From positions 248,001-312,000 of the forward strand of contig CAWIPO010000008.1 of NCBI GenBank assembly GCA_963838095.1: a stretch of 64,000 nt of DNA, written 5' to 3'. Position numbers and translations under genes: made by a program. The notes beneath the pieces were generated by a model. The model saw only the letters and a program-made list of their open reading frames with translations, had not been told where the DNA came from and searched no databases. Shown one piece after another: positions 33,981 to 42,928 of the stretch (the first letter of the stretch is position 1; every line of letters starts with the position of its first letter). This DNA comes from CAWCGU01 sp963838095. Its GTDB lineage: Bacteria; Actinomycetota; Thermoleophilia; Solirubrobacterales; 70-9.

Positions 33981-34009
33981 TTGACAGAGCGCCCAAATTC
34001 CCGTAGTTT
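33981..34009 (+). promoter_or_regulatory. Predicted ftsZ promoter
   Basis: A perfect TTGACA -35 box (33981-33986), 17-base spacer and TAGTTT -10 box (34004-34009). This is the best sigma-70-type promoter seen in the window and lies in an AT-richer patch, about 93 bases before the chosen ftsZ ATG. Confidence 0.75.
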
Positions 34010-34101
34010 GCTGCTATTCAAGGTCGCTCCGGGCTTCAAACCCTCAAGCATTGCTGCAGGCTCGGACGGAACTGATCAACGGAACTGAACGTGAGATTGA
34101 G

Positions 34102-35184
34102 ATGGATGCGTCGTCGTATCTGGCCGTAATCAAGGTTGTTGGCGCCGGCGGAGGCGGCTCGAACGCCGTCAGCCGGATGGTCGACGCAGGGCTGAAGGGC
34201 GTCGAGTTCATCGCCGTGAACACGGACGCGCAGGCGCTTCTGTCCTCCGACGCCGACGTCAAGCTCGGCATCGGCGCCGAGCTGACGAGCGGCCTCGGTG
34301 CGGGCGGCAACCCCGAGGTCGGCGCGGGCGCCGCGCAGGAGTCGCGCGACGACATCAAGGAGGCGCTGAAGGGCGCCGACATGGTCTTCATCACGGCCGG
34401 CGAGGGCGGCGGAACGGGCACGGGTTCGGCACCGGTGATCGCCGAGATCGCGAAGCAGGAGATCGGCGCGCTGACCGTCGGCGTCGTCACGAAGCCGTTC
34501 GAATTCGAGGGCCGCCGGCGCATGCAGCAGGCGATCGAGGGCATCGAGCGACTGCGAAATCAGGTCGACACGCTGATCATCGTCCCGAACGAGAAGCTGC
34601 TGCACACGGTCGAGCGGCACACGCCGCTCCCGGACGCGTTCCGCAAGGCCGACGACATCCTCCGCCAGGGCGTGCAGGGAATCACCGACCTGGTCACGGT
34701 GCCCGGCCTGATCAACCTCGACTTCGCAGACGTCCGCACGATCATGTCCGACGCCGGCTCCGCGCTGATGGGAATCGGCGTCGCCTCCGGTGAGAGCCGT
34801 GGCGTCGAGGCGGCGAAGATGGCGGTCTCCTCGCCGCTACTGGAGGGTTCGATCGACGGCGCGACCGGGATGCTGCTGAACATCACCGGCGGCGAGGACC
34901 TGGGGATCTTCGAGGTCCACGAGGCCGCGGACACGGTCGTCTCCAGTGCCGACAAGGGCGCGAACATCATCTTCGGCGCAGTGATCGACCCCAGCATGGG
35001 AGACGAAGTGCGGGTGACCGTGATGGCCACCGGGTTCGAGGGCCTGGAGCTGCTCGCCCGCCAGCCCGAGCGCGTGCGCCGCAGCGGCGGCCGCCGCCGG
35101 ATCGAGCCCGACAGCCGCGAGCTGCGCGAGCTCGAGGTCAAGGACGACGACATCGACGTCCCTCCGTTCCTCAGGGGCAACTAG
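34102..35184 (+). CDS. ftsZ: Cell division GTPase FtsZ
   Basis: The tubulin-like GTPase that forms the Z ring. N-terminal KVVGAGGGGSNAV (11-23), the tubulin signature GGGTGTG (102-108), the NEKLL loop and the synergy-loop region NLDFADV are intact. The C-terminal conserved tail ends DIDVPPFLRGN, the usual docking peptide for FtsA, SepF or FtsW-type partners. 360 aa from the ATG at 34102; a TTG at 34051 would add 17 residues. It has its own promoter and is followed directly by gcvT. Confidence 0.95.
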   Translation: MDASSYLAVIKVVGAGGGGSNAVSRMVDAGLKGVEFIAVNTDAQALLSSDADVKLGIGAELTSGLGAGGNPEVGAGAAQESRDDIKEALKGADMVFITAGEGGGTGTGSAPVIAEIAKQEIGALTVGVVTKPFEFEGRRRMQQAIEGIERLRNQVDTLIIVPNEKLLHTVERHTPLPDAFRKADDILRQGVQGITDLVTVPGLINLDFADVRTIMSDAGSALMGIGVASGESRGVEAAKMAVSSPLLEGSIDGATGMLLNITGGEDLGIFEVHEAADTVVSSADKGANIIFGAVIDPSMGDEVRVTVMATGFEGLELLARQPERVRRSGGRRRIEPDSRELRELEVKDDDIDVPPFLRGN

Positions 35185-35203
35185 AACCCGTAGCCTGCCG
35201 CGG

Positions 35204-36307
35204 GTGCGCACCGCGAGCAAGCTTCGCCACACCCCCCTGAACGACCGGCACGTGGCTGCGGGGGCGCGGCTGGTTCCCTTTGCCGGCTGGGAGATGCCGG
35301 TGCAGTACGAGGGCGTGCAGGACGAGCACGTCGCCGTCCGCCGGGCGTGCGGCGTCTTCGACGTCTCGCACATGGGGGAGGTGGTCACCGTGGGTCCTGA
35401 GGCCGGGGCGCTGCTGCAGCGTCTGCTCTCCAACGACCTCGATGCGCTCGGGGCCGGGGCCGCCCAGTACTCGGTCATGTGCCGGGAGGACGGCGGCGTC
35501 CTCGACGATCTCTTCACCTACCGGTTGGCGCCGGATCGCTACCTCACGGTCACCAACTCCGCCAACCACGAGCGGGACTTCAAGTGGATGCGCTCGCACG
35601 CCCGCGGCTTCGAGGCCGACGTGCGCGACGCGGCCGCCGAGATTTCGATGCTCGCGATCCAGGGCCCCGATGCGCGCGAGCTTGTCGATCAGCTCGTCAT
35701 CGGCAAGCTTCCGCCGCGGATGCAGACGGCCACGCTGCCGCTGCTCGACTCGATCGCGGACGGAGCCGAGGTGCTGGTCTGTGGCACCGGATACACCGGG
35801 GAGGACGGGGTGGAGGTCCTGATCGAGCCGGATGCGGTCACGGATTTCTGGGACGCCGTCGTCGACGCCGGCGCCACTCCCGCCGGGCTCGGCGCCCGCG
35901 ACACGCTTCGGCTCGAGGTCTGCTTCCACCTCTACGGCAACGACATGGACGAGACGCGCAACCCGATCGAGGCAGGGCTCGGTTGGTGCTGCAAGGAGGC
36001 GACGGAGTTCATCGGCGCCGAGGCCGTCGCGGCGGCTCGCGATGAGGGCCCGGCGCAGCGGCTCGTGCCGTTCACGCTCACGGGTCGCGGGATCCCGCGC
36101 CAGGGCAACGCCGTCACGCGCGATCTCGAAGTCGTCGGCGAGGTGACCAGCGGTACCTTCTCGCCCTGCCTTGAGCGGGGGATCGGGATGGCGTACGTAC
36201 GCTCCGATCTGGCCGAGCCGGGCACCGACATCGAGATAGACGTACGCGGGAAGCGCCGCCCGGCGCGGACCGAAACCAAGCCCCTGTATGAGAAGAAAGG
36301 AAGCTGA
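35204..36307 (+). CDS. gcvT: Glycine cleavage system aminomethyltransferase (T protein)
   Basis: Transfers the aminomethyl carbon from lipoyl-H protein to tetrahydrofolate, releasing ammonia. Family blocks: LVPFAGWEMPVQYEG (about 26-40), GVFDVSHMGEV, DGGVLDDLFTYRL, TGYTGEDGVEVLI and LGARDTLRLE. 367 aa. GTG start 19 bases after ftsZ. The next gene follows after 2 bases, so gcvT-H-PA-PB is a tight operon. No glycine riboswitch is possible in such a short gap. Confidence 0.94.
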   Translation: MRTASKLRHTPLNDRHVAAGARLVPFAGWEMPVQYEGVQDEHVAVRRACGVFDVSHMGEVVTVGPEAGALLQRLLSNDLDALGAGAAQYSVMCREDGGVLDDLFTYRLAPDRYLTVTNSANHERDFKWMRSHARGFEADVRDAAAEISMLAIQGPDARELVDQLVIGKLPPRMQTATLPLLDSIADGAEVLVCGTGYTGEDGVEVLIEPDAVTDFWDAVVDAGATPAGLGARDTLRLEVCFHLYGNDMDETRNPIEAGLGWCCKEATEFIGAEAVAAARDEGPAQRLVPFTLTGRGIPRQGNAVTRDLEVVGEVTSGTFSPCLERGIGMAYVRSDLAEPGTDIEIDVRGKRRPARTETKPLYEKKGS

Positions 36308-36309
36308 AC

Positions 36310-36703
36310 TTGGCCGAGGAGAGCTACCCCGAGGGACTTCTGTACCACCCCGAGCACGACTGGGCGCGCGTGGAGGGCGATGAGGCGATCTTCGGGATCA
36401 CGTGGTACGCGCAGGACGCGCTCGGCGAGGTCGTCTTCTTCGAGCCGCCCGGAGGTGGGGACTTTGGTGGCGAAGGACCAGCCGTATACGGAGGTCGAGT
36501 CGGTGAAGGCTGTGTCCGACGTCTACGGTCCGCTTTCGGGAGAGATCGTCGCCGTCAACGAGGCGCTCGAGGACTCCCCCGAGACCATCAATGAGGACCC
36601 CTACGGAGACGGCTGGCTCGTGAAGGTGAAGCTCTCCGACCCGCCCGAGGCCGAGCAGCTGCTCAGCGTCGAGGCGTACCGGGAGCTGCTCGACGCTCAC
36701 TAA
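36310..36703 (+). CDS. gcvH: Glycine cleavage H protein, one frameshift
   Basis: The lipoylated carrier of the glycine cleavage system, about 130 aa once the frame is mended. The first part (from TTG at 36310) reads LLYHPEHDWARVEG to VVFFEPP. Then an extra C in the CCC at about 36448-36450 moves the frame, and EVGTLVAKDQPYTEVESVKAVSDV continues two bases over. The lipoyl lysine is in ESVKA. Both halves are fully conserved, so a sequencing error is likelier than a pseudogene. Confidence 0.85.
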
Positions 36704-36715
36704 CCTCCCTCTCCC

Positions 36716-38128
36716 TTGACGCGCTACACGTCCTCAACCGACGCTGAGCGCCAGCAGATGCTGGCCGAGATCGGGGCCGAGTCGGTCGACGAGCTGTTCG
36801 CCGACCTCCCCGAAGACGTCAGGCTTGATCGCCCGCTCGAGCTCTCCGACGGCCTCTCGGAAACCGAGGTCTACGACCACCTCGCCTCGCTGGCGGAGCG
36901 AAACGCGAGCGCCGAGTCCGAGATCTGCTTCCTCGGGGCGGGGATGTACGACCACTACGTGCCGGCGATCGTCGACGCGATCACCCAGCGCTCCGAGTTC
37001 CTGACCCCGTACACGCCGTACCAGCCCGAGATCTCACAGGGCGGGCTGCAGGCGATGTTCGAGTACCAGACGGCGATCTCCGAGCTCACGGGTCTGCCGG
37101 TTTCGAACGCGTCGCTTTACGAGGGCCCATCCTCGGTGGCCTCCGCCGCCTACCTGGCGATTGGAGCGACGAAGGGGAGGCAGAAGCTCGTCGTGTCGCG
37201 AGGACTGCACCCGCACAGCCGCGAGACGCTTCGGACGTATGCCGCCGGATTCGGCGCGGAGGTGGTCGAGGTGCCGCTGGCCGATGGGGTCACCGACGCC
37301 GCCGCCCTAGCCGAGGCGGCCGATGAGGATACGGCTGCGGTTTTCCTCCAGAACCCGAACTTCCTCGGGGCGGTGGAGGACCTCGAGGCGCTCACGGCGG
37401 CGGCGAAGGAGGTGGGGGCGCTCTCGGTCGCGTCGGTCGACGCGATTTCCCTCTCCGTGCTCCGCCCGCCGGGGGATTGCGGCGTCGAGATCGCCGTCGG
37501 CGAGGGGCAGCCGCTCGGCAACCGGCTCGACTTCGGCGGCCCGTCGTTCGGGTTCTTCGCCGCCACCGAGGAGCACCTGCGCCGAATGCCGGGCCGGATC
37601 GCCGGCGAGACCGAGGACGTCGACGGCCGCCGCGGCTTCGTGCTCGCGCTCCAGACCCGCGAGCAGCACATCCGCCGCGAAAAGGCGACGCACAACATCT
37701 GCACCTCCCAAGCGCTGAACGCGCTCGCGGGCGCGATCTACCTGGCGTGGCTCGGGAAGCAGGGGTTCGTGGAGCTGGGCGAGCTGCTGGTGCGGCGGAC
37801 GGCGTATGCGAGGGAACGGCTTGCATCGATAGAGGGGGTGGAGCTGCTGCACACGGCTCCAGTCGTCCGCGAATTCGCGCTGAAGCTCGATGTGCCTGTA
37901 GACGATGTGCTGCAGGCCTGCGCGGCGGACGGGATCGCGGCCGGCTACCCGCTTGGCAGGGAGTACCCCGAGTACGAGGACTGCGTCCTCGTAGCACTGA
38001 CAGAGAGGAGATCGAAGGCGGACATCGACCGCCTCGCCGAGTCCCTCGAGCGTGCGATCGCCGCGAATGGCGCGAAAGTGGCGCATAGCGCCATAAAGGC
38101 GCCAAAACCGGAGGAAACGCCGGCATGA
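36716..38128 (+). CDS. gcvPA: Glycine dehydrogenase (decarboxylating) subunit 1
   Basis: The N-terminal half of the split P protein, the PLP enzyme that decarboxylates glycine and loads H protein. 470 aa, with FLGAGMYDHYVPAIVDAI, FLTPYTPYQPEISQGGLQ and RGFVLALQTREQHIRREKATHNICT, all P-protein markers. TTG start at 36716; overlap with gcvPB is 4 bases (ATGA). The split PA/PB form is common in Gram-positive bacteria and archaea. Confidence 0.94.
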   Translation: MTRYTSSTDAERQQMLAEIGAESVDELFADLPEDVRLDRPLELSDGLSETEVYDHLASLAERNASAESEICFLGAGMYDHYVPAIVDAITQRSEFLTPYTPYQPEISQGGLQAMFEYQTAISELTGLPVSNASLYEGPSSVASAAYLAIGATKGRQKLVVSRGLHPHSRETLRTYAAGFGAEVVEVPLADGVTDAAALAEAADEDTAAVFLQNPNFLGAVEDLEALTAAAKEVGALSVASVDAISLSVLRPPGDCGVEIAVGEGQPLGNRLDFGGPSFGFFAATEEHLRRMPGRIAGETEDVDGRRGFVLALQTREQHIRREKATHNICTSQALNALAGAIYLAWLGKQGFVELGELLVRRTAYARERLASIEGVELLHTAPVVREFALKLDVPVDDVLQACAADGIAAGYPLGREYPEYEDCVLVALTERRSKADIDRLAESLERAIAANGAKVAHSAIKAPKPEETPA

Positions 38129-39702
38129 GCGCCCCATCCCGCCCTCCCTCGGTACAAACGTCAGCCGGCGACTCAGGGCCGCCGACCAGCGCTGGTACCC
38201 CAACCCCGCAGCAACGTGAAGCCGTCACAACCATCTACGAACGCTCCGTAGAAGGCCGCCGCGCAGCCGTCCTCCCACCCCTCGACGTCCCCGAGCGCGA
38301 CCTCAGCGACCTGATCCCCTCCAAGCTCCTGCGCGAGCGCCCCGCCAACCTCCCCGAGGTCTCCGAGCCCGAGATCATCCGCCACTACAACCGGATCTCG
38401 CGGCGCAACTTCGACCTCGACACGGGCTTTTATCCGCTCGGGTCGTGCACGATGAAGCACAACCCACGGCTGAACGAGCGCGTTGCCGCGCTTCCGGGGC
38501 ACGCCCGCCTTCATCCTGCGCAGGACCCGCGCCGGGCGCAGGGCGCGCTGGAGCTGATGTGGAACCTGCAACAGGCGCTGGCCGAGATCTGCGGCCTTCC
38601 CGCCGTCAGCCTGCAGCCCTCGGCCGGCTCGCACGGCGAGCTCGCCGGGCTGCTGCTCACCCGCGCCTACCACGCCGATCGCGGCGAGGAGCGCACCCAG
38701 GTGCTGACTCCCGACACCGCGCACGGCACCAACCCGGCGACCGTGACGATGGCCGGCTACGACGTCGTCAAGATCGCCAGCGACGAGCGCGGCGGGGTGG
38801 ACCTCGACGACCTGCGCTCGAAAGCCGGCGCGCAGACCGCCTGCCTGATGCTCACCAACCCGAACACGCTCGGGCTCTTCGACCCCAACATCCGCGAGAT
38901 CGCCCAGGTCGTCCACGAGGCCGGCGCCACCCTCTACTACGACGGGGCCAACCTGAACGCGATCATGGGCCGCTCCAGGCCGGGGGACATGGGCTTCGAC
39001 ATCGTCCACGTCAACCTCCACAAGTCCTTCTCCCAGCCGCACGGCGGCGGCGGGCCCGGCGCGGGACCGATTGCCGTCTCCGAGCGCATCGCCCCGTTCC
39101 TGCCGCTGCCGCGGATCGTCCGCAGCGAGGGGGAGAACGGCGCCGCCCCGAGCTTCGACCTCGACCACGACGTCCCGAAATCGATCGGGCGCATGCGAGG
39201 CTTCGCCGGCAACTTTGGCGTCTTCGTCCGCTCCTACGCCTACATCCGCAGCCTCGGCGGCGACGGCCTGCGGGAAGCGTCCGACACCGCGGTGCTGAAC
39301 GCCAACTACCTGATGGCGAAGCTCGCAAAGGGCCGTGCCGGCAAGTACCTGCCGGCCGCGTACGAGCGCACCTGCATGCACGAGTTCGTCCTCACCGGCG
39401 CCCCGGCGAAGCGCGAGCTCGGGATCCAGACGCTCGACATCGCCAAGCGCCTGCTCGACTTCGGCTTCCATCCGCCGACGATCTACTTCCCGCTGCTGGT
39501 CGATGAGGCGCTGATGATCGAGCCGACCGAAACCGAGGCGCGCGAGTCCCTGGACGCCTTCGCCGACGCGATCGAGCAGATCCTCGCCGAGGCCGAGTCG
39601 GACCCCGAGATCGCCCGCAACGCCCCCTACACGACCCCCGTCCGCCGCCTCGACGAAGCCCGCGCGAGCCGCAAGCCCGTGGTTCGCCAGCCGCTCTCCT
39701 AG
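38125..39702 (+). CDS. gcvPB: Glycine dehydrogenase (decarboxylating) subunit 2
   Basis: The catalytic half of the split P protein (525 aa). The PLP Schiff-base lysine is K300 in HVNLHKSFSQPHGGGGPG. GFYPLGSCTMKHNP (about 101-114) and QPSAGSHGELAG are family markers. A Pro/Ser-rich N-terminal extension of about 30 residues precedes the fold. It closes the gcv operon; no lipoamide dehydrogenase (gcvL) is nearby. A strong hairpin follows. Confidence 0.95.
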   Translation: MSAPSRPPSVQTSAGDSGPPTSAGTPTPQQREAVTTIYERSVEGRRAAVLPPLDVPERDLSDLIPSKLLRERPANLPEVSEPEIIRHYNRISRRNFDLDTGFYPLGSCTMKHNPRLNERVAALPGHARLHPAQDPRRAQGALELMWNLQQALAEICGLPAVSLQPSAGSHGELAGLLLTRAYHADRGEERTQVLTPDTAHGTNPATVTMAGYDVVKIASDERGGVDLDDLRSKAGAQTACLMLTNPNTLGLFDPNIREIAQVVHEAGATLYYDGANLNAIMGRSRPGDMGFDIVHVNLHKSFSQPHGGGGPGAGPIAVSERIAPFLPLPRIVRSEGENGAAPSFDLDHDVPKSIGRMRGFAGNFGVFVRSYAYIRSLGGDGLREASDTAVLNANYLMAKLAKGRAGKYLPAAYERTCMHEFVLTGAPAKRELGIQTLDIAKRLLDFGFHPPTIYFPLLVDEALMIEPTETEARESLDAFADAIEQILAEAESDPEIARNAPYTTPVRRLDEARASRKPVVRQPLS

Positions 39703-39733
39703 GGCGCCCGCCAAGCGGCTCCCGGACGCGGAG

Positions 39734-39775
39734 CCAGCCGCGCAAGCATCCCTGATTGTCGGTGCGCGGCTGGCG
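39734..39775. terminator. Strong hairpin between convergent gcvPB and the LigD-type gene
   Basis: GCCAGCCGCGCA (39734-39745) and TGCGCGGCTGGC (39764-39775) form a perfect 12-bp stem with an 18-base loop in the 95-base gap between two convergent genes. There is no T-tract; it probably ends transcripts from both sides. Confidence 0.65.
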
Positions 39776-39797
39776 GAGCAGAGGAAGCCGCGCTTAT

Positions 39798-40937
39798 TCA
39801 GTTCTCGAACTCGTCCTCGTGCCCTTGCCCGGTCCGCGGCTTCGAGCCGAAGCCGCGCTGCATGCCGCCCGTGCCGACCCCGGGGGGCGGGCCGCCGGGC
39901 TGCGGGTCGCCGGCGCGGCCCCGTTGCTTCGGGCGGTCGCGATCGCGGCTCGGCTGCACGCGCTTTGGCTCGTCCTTCTGCTTCGGGAAGTGCGGCGGCC
40001 ACGGCGCATCGCCTATGCCTTCTTCCTCGTCGCGACGGGCGAGGTCGAGCAGCTGTTCCAGCGACCCCGGCTGCTCGTCGATGTCGGCGGCCGGATCGCC
40101 AAGCTTGCGCAGCCGTTCGGGCACGGTGTCGAGGCGGAGCTCACCCGCCTCGACGTCGGGTACCTCGTCCCAGCTCAGCGCGCACGACACGCGCGCGTCG
40201 GGCGTCGGGCGTACCGAGTAGCAGGACGCGACCGTTCGATCGCGCGCGTTCTGGTTGAAGTCGACGAACACTCCATGGCGCTCCTCCTTCCACCACTTTG
40301 TCGTCGCCAGGTCGGGAGCGCGGCGCTCGACCTCGCGCGCCATCGCCAGCGCCGCGCGGCGCACCCCGAGGAAGTCCCAGCGGGGCTCGATCCGGACGTT
40401 GACGTGAATGCCCTTCGAGCCCGAGGTCTTCGGGTATCCGGCCAACCCGTGCTCGGAGAGCACGTCGCGCACGACCATCGCCGTACGGCGCACCGCGTCC
40501 CACTTGATCCCCGGCGTCGGATCGAGGTCGACGCGCAGCTCGTCCGGGTGGTCGAGGTCGTCGCGCCGCGCCGGCCACGGGTTGAAGTCGATCACGCCGA
40601 GGTTGACCGCCCACACCAGGTGCGCGGCGTCGTTGGCGACGAGCTCCTCCGCGGTCCGTCCGGAGGGGAAGGCGACGGTCGCCGTCTGCAGCCAGTCCGG
40701 GATGTTCTTCGGCACCCGCTTCTGCCAGATCGGCTCCTCCATGATCCCGTTCACGAACCGCTTCATCACCGTCGGGCGCTCGCGAACGTGCACCAGAGCC
40801 GCGTCGGCGACCTCCACGTAGTAGGTGGCGATATCGAGCTTGGTCCAGCCGGGCTTCGGGAAGTAGACCTTGCCGGGGTTGGAGAGCCGAACTTCGTGCC
40901 CCCCGATGTCGAGCATCGTGTGTTCGCCCTTGGCCAT
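39798..40937 (-). CDS. LigD-type polymerase-domain protein (PolDom), copy B
   Basis: An archaeo-eukaryotic primase-type polymerase like the polymerase domain of LigD, used in non-homologous end joining to fill gaps, often with ribonucleotides. The metal-binding DxD is D137/D139 in RVDLDPTPG, and the SGSKGIHV loop follows at about 172-179. 379 aa; after about residue 290 comes a disordered Arg/Pro/Gly-rich tail. No ligase or nuclease domain is attached. ATG at 40937 overlaps the stop of copy A (TGATG). Third gene of ku-polA-polB. Confidence 0.88.
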   Translation of the reverse strand: MAKGEHTMLDIGGHEVRLSNPGKVYFPKPGWTKLDIATYYVEVADAALVHVRERPTVMKRFVNGIMEEPIWQKRVPKNIPDWLQTATVAFPSGRTAEELVANDAAHLVWAVNLGVIDFNPWPARRDDLDHPDELRVDLDPTPGIKWDAVRRTAMVVRDVLSEHGLAGYPKTSGSKGIHVNVRIEPRWDFLGVRRAALAMAREVERRAPDLATTKWWKEERHGVFVDFNQNARDRTVASCYSVRPTPDARVSCALSWDEVPDVEAGELRLDTVPERLRKLGDPAADIDEQPGSLEQLLDLARRDEEEGIGDAPWPPHFPKQKDEPKRVQPSRDRDRPKQRGRAGDPQPGGPPPGVGTGGMQRGFGSKPRTGQGHEDEFEN

Positions 40938-41857
40938 CAACCATCCAGCTCCGGCAGCTTCTGCTTCAGTTTGAGAGCAGGGGCAAAGAGGTCGCCGTGC
41001 TCCTCGATTCGCTTCAGGACGTCCTTCGCCTCGAAGCGAAGCGGCTGCTTCTTGCGTGACCTCGAGGTCGCCTCCACCTCGTCCCACGTGACCGGAGTCG
41101 ACGCCGTCGGCTCCTCGCGTGCGCGCAGGCTGTACACGGCGACTGTGGTCTTCACGCGGTCGTTCTGGCTCCAGTCGACGAACACCTTCCCCTTGCGCAG
41201 GTCCTTCGACATCTTCGAGACCACCTGTTTCGGTGTCTGCTTCTCGAGCAGCTGGGCGACTGCGTGCGCGAACGGCTTCGTCTGGGCGTAGCTCGCCTTG
41301 CGGTCGAGCGGCACGTACACCTGCAGGCCCTTCGAGCCCGACGTCTTCGGGAAGCACTCGATCCCGAAGCCGTCGAAGAGCTCCCGCAGCCGCAGCGCGA
41401 CGCGGCAGCACTGGACGATGCTCGCCGGCGGCCCGGGATCGAGGTCGAAGGCGAGGAAGGTGGGGCGCTCCAGGTCGTCGCCGACCGAAAGCGAGGGATG
41501 GATCTCGAGCGATGCGAGCTGCGCCATCCACACCAGCGTCGGGCGATCGTTGCAGCTGCAGAAGTCGATGTCGTCCGAGCCCAGCTCCACGTGCACCGTG
41601 GGCACCCAGTCGGGTCTGTGCTTGGGGCAGCGCTTCTCGTAGAACGACCCGGCGGCGACGCCGTTCGGGAACCGCCGCAGCGTTATCGGCCGCCCGCGAA
41701 GGTGGGGGACCATCGCGTCGGCGACGCGCGCGTAGTAGTCGATCACCTCGCCCTTGGTGAACCCTGTATCCGGGTACAGGACCTTGTCGAGGTTCGTGAT
41801 CGACAGCTTGCGGCCGTCGATCTCGACTTCGCGACTCGTCTGCTTCTTGGTGCTCAC
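40937..41857 (-). CDS. LigD-type polymerase-domain protein (PolDom), copy A
   Basis: A second, diverged polymerase-domain protein (306 aa) beside copy B. DxD is D138/D140 in AFDLDPGPP, with TSGSKGLQVYVPL at about 172-184. Differences such as CSCNDRPTLVWMAQLASLEIH put it in a separate LigD-PolDom branch from copy B. The GTG at 41857 is preferred; a start at 42010 would overlap ku with an Arg-rich leader. It stands 22 bases after the ku stop. Confidence 0.88.
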   Translation of the reverse strand: MSTKKQTSREVEIDGRKLSITNLDKVLYPDTGFTKGEVIDYYARVADAMVPHLRGRPITLRRFPNGVAAGSFYEKRCPKHRPDWVPTVHVELGSDDIDFCSCNDRPTLVWMAQLASLEIHPSLSVGDDLERPTFLAFDLDPGPPASIVQCCRVALRLRELFDGFGIECFPKTSGSKGLQVYVPLDRKASYAQTKPFAHAVAQLLEKQTPKQVVSKMSKDLRKGKVFVDWSQNDRVKTTVAVYSLRAREEPTASTPVTWDEVEATSRSRKKQPLRFEAKDVLKRIEEHGDLFAPALKLKQKLPELDG

Positions 41858-41879
41858 GGTCGTGGCCGGGAGCACCTGG

Positions 41880-42806
41880 CTACTTCGCTGCTGCCTTGCT
41901 TCGAGCGCGCGACTTGGTCGTGCTCTTCGAGCCCGACTTGGGCTTGCTCTTCGAGCTCGCCTTCGCCGGTGCCTTGCGCGGCTTGGGCTCGGCGCCGCCG
42001 TCCTGGTCACCGGCCAGCTCCTCGCCCTTCACGGCGGCGAGGCTCTCCTCCAGCGCGGCCATCAGGTCGGGCGCCTTGGTCGGCTTCGGCTCCTCGCTGG
42101 CGACGCTGACGATGGACTCGCCGCGCGCCTTGCGCTCGATCAGCGACAGCAGCTCCTCGCGATACTCGTCCCGGTAGCTCTCCGGGTCCCACTCGCCCGA
42201 GAGCGACTCGATCAGCTTCTCCGCCATCTCGATCTCGCGCTTGGCCGGCTTGCCGCCGTCCTGCGGCAGCACGTCGTCGAGGCGCTCGGGGGGCACGATC
42301 TCGTCGGCGAAGCGCATCGTCGCCATCGTCAGCACCTGGCCGTCCGAGCGGATCGCCGCCAGGTTCTCCTTGTTGCGGAGCACGAATCGCGCGATCGCGG
42401 CCTTGCCCGACTCGGCCATCGCCCGCGCGAGCAGCGAGTAGGCCCGCTCGGATCCCTTGTCGGGCCCGAGGTAATAGGGCTGGTTGAAGAAGATCGGATC
42501 GATCTGCCCGACGTCGACGAAGTCCTGGATCTCGATCGCGCGGGTCTTCTTCGGAGCGAGGTCGTCGAGCTCGTCCCGGGTGAGGACGACGTACTGCTCG
42601 GGCGAGATCTCGTAGCCCTTGACGATGTCGTCGTAGGCAACCTCCTCGCCATCCGCTTCGGCGACCCGCTTGTGGCGAACGCGGGAGCCGTCGGACTCGC
42701 GCAGCTCCCTGAAGCTGATCTTCTGCGAGGAGACGGCGCTGTACAGCTTCACGGGCACGTTCAGGAGCCCGAAGCTGATCGTTCCGCTCCAGATTGCTCT
42801 AGGCAT
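41880..42806 (-). CDS. ku: Non-homologous end joining protein Ku
   Basis: The homodimeric ring that binds DNA ends and recruits LigD. It starts MPRAIWSGTISFGLLNVPVKLY, the classic bacterial Ku opening, and keeps the core through FVDVGQIDPIFFNQPYYLGPDKG and the minimal LigD-contact region. The last 50 residues are rich in Lys, Ala and Ser (KPRKAPAKASSKSKPKSG), like the DNA-binding tails of mycobacterial and Streptomyces Ku. 308 aa. First gene of a three-gene NHEJ unit. Confidence 0.95.
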   Translation of the reverse strand: MPRAIWSGTISFGLLNVPVKLYSAVSSQKISFRELRESDGSRVRHKRVAEADGEEVAYDDIVKGYEISPEQYVVLTRDELDDLAPKKTRAIEIQDFVDVGQIDPIFFNQPYYLGPDKGSERAYSLLARAMAESGKAAIARFVLRNKENLAAIRSDGQVLTMATMRFADEIVPPERLDDVLPQDGGKPAKREIEMAEKLIESLSGEWDPESYRDEYREELLSLIERKARGESIVSVASEEPKPTKAPDLMAALEESLAAVKGEELAGDQDGGAEPKPRKAPAKASSKSKPKSGSKSTTKSRARSKAAAK

Positions 42807-42928
42807 TTGTTCCGCTTTCGCGATTCATTCCGGTTGTATGACCCAGGGTACCGCCGCAATTCATCGCCCGAAGGCTCGTTTCCTTCCGCTGCGATCTCGC
42901 ATGCACGCCGAGCACCGATAATCGCAGC

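Noticed and set aside
39756..41291. 511-aa plus-strand open frame opposite the LigD-type genes
   Set aside because: The minus-strand polymerases have intact catalytic motifs; this frame is their complement.
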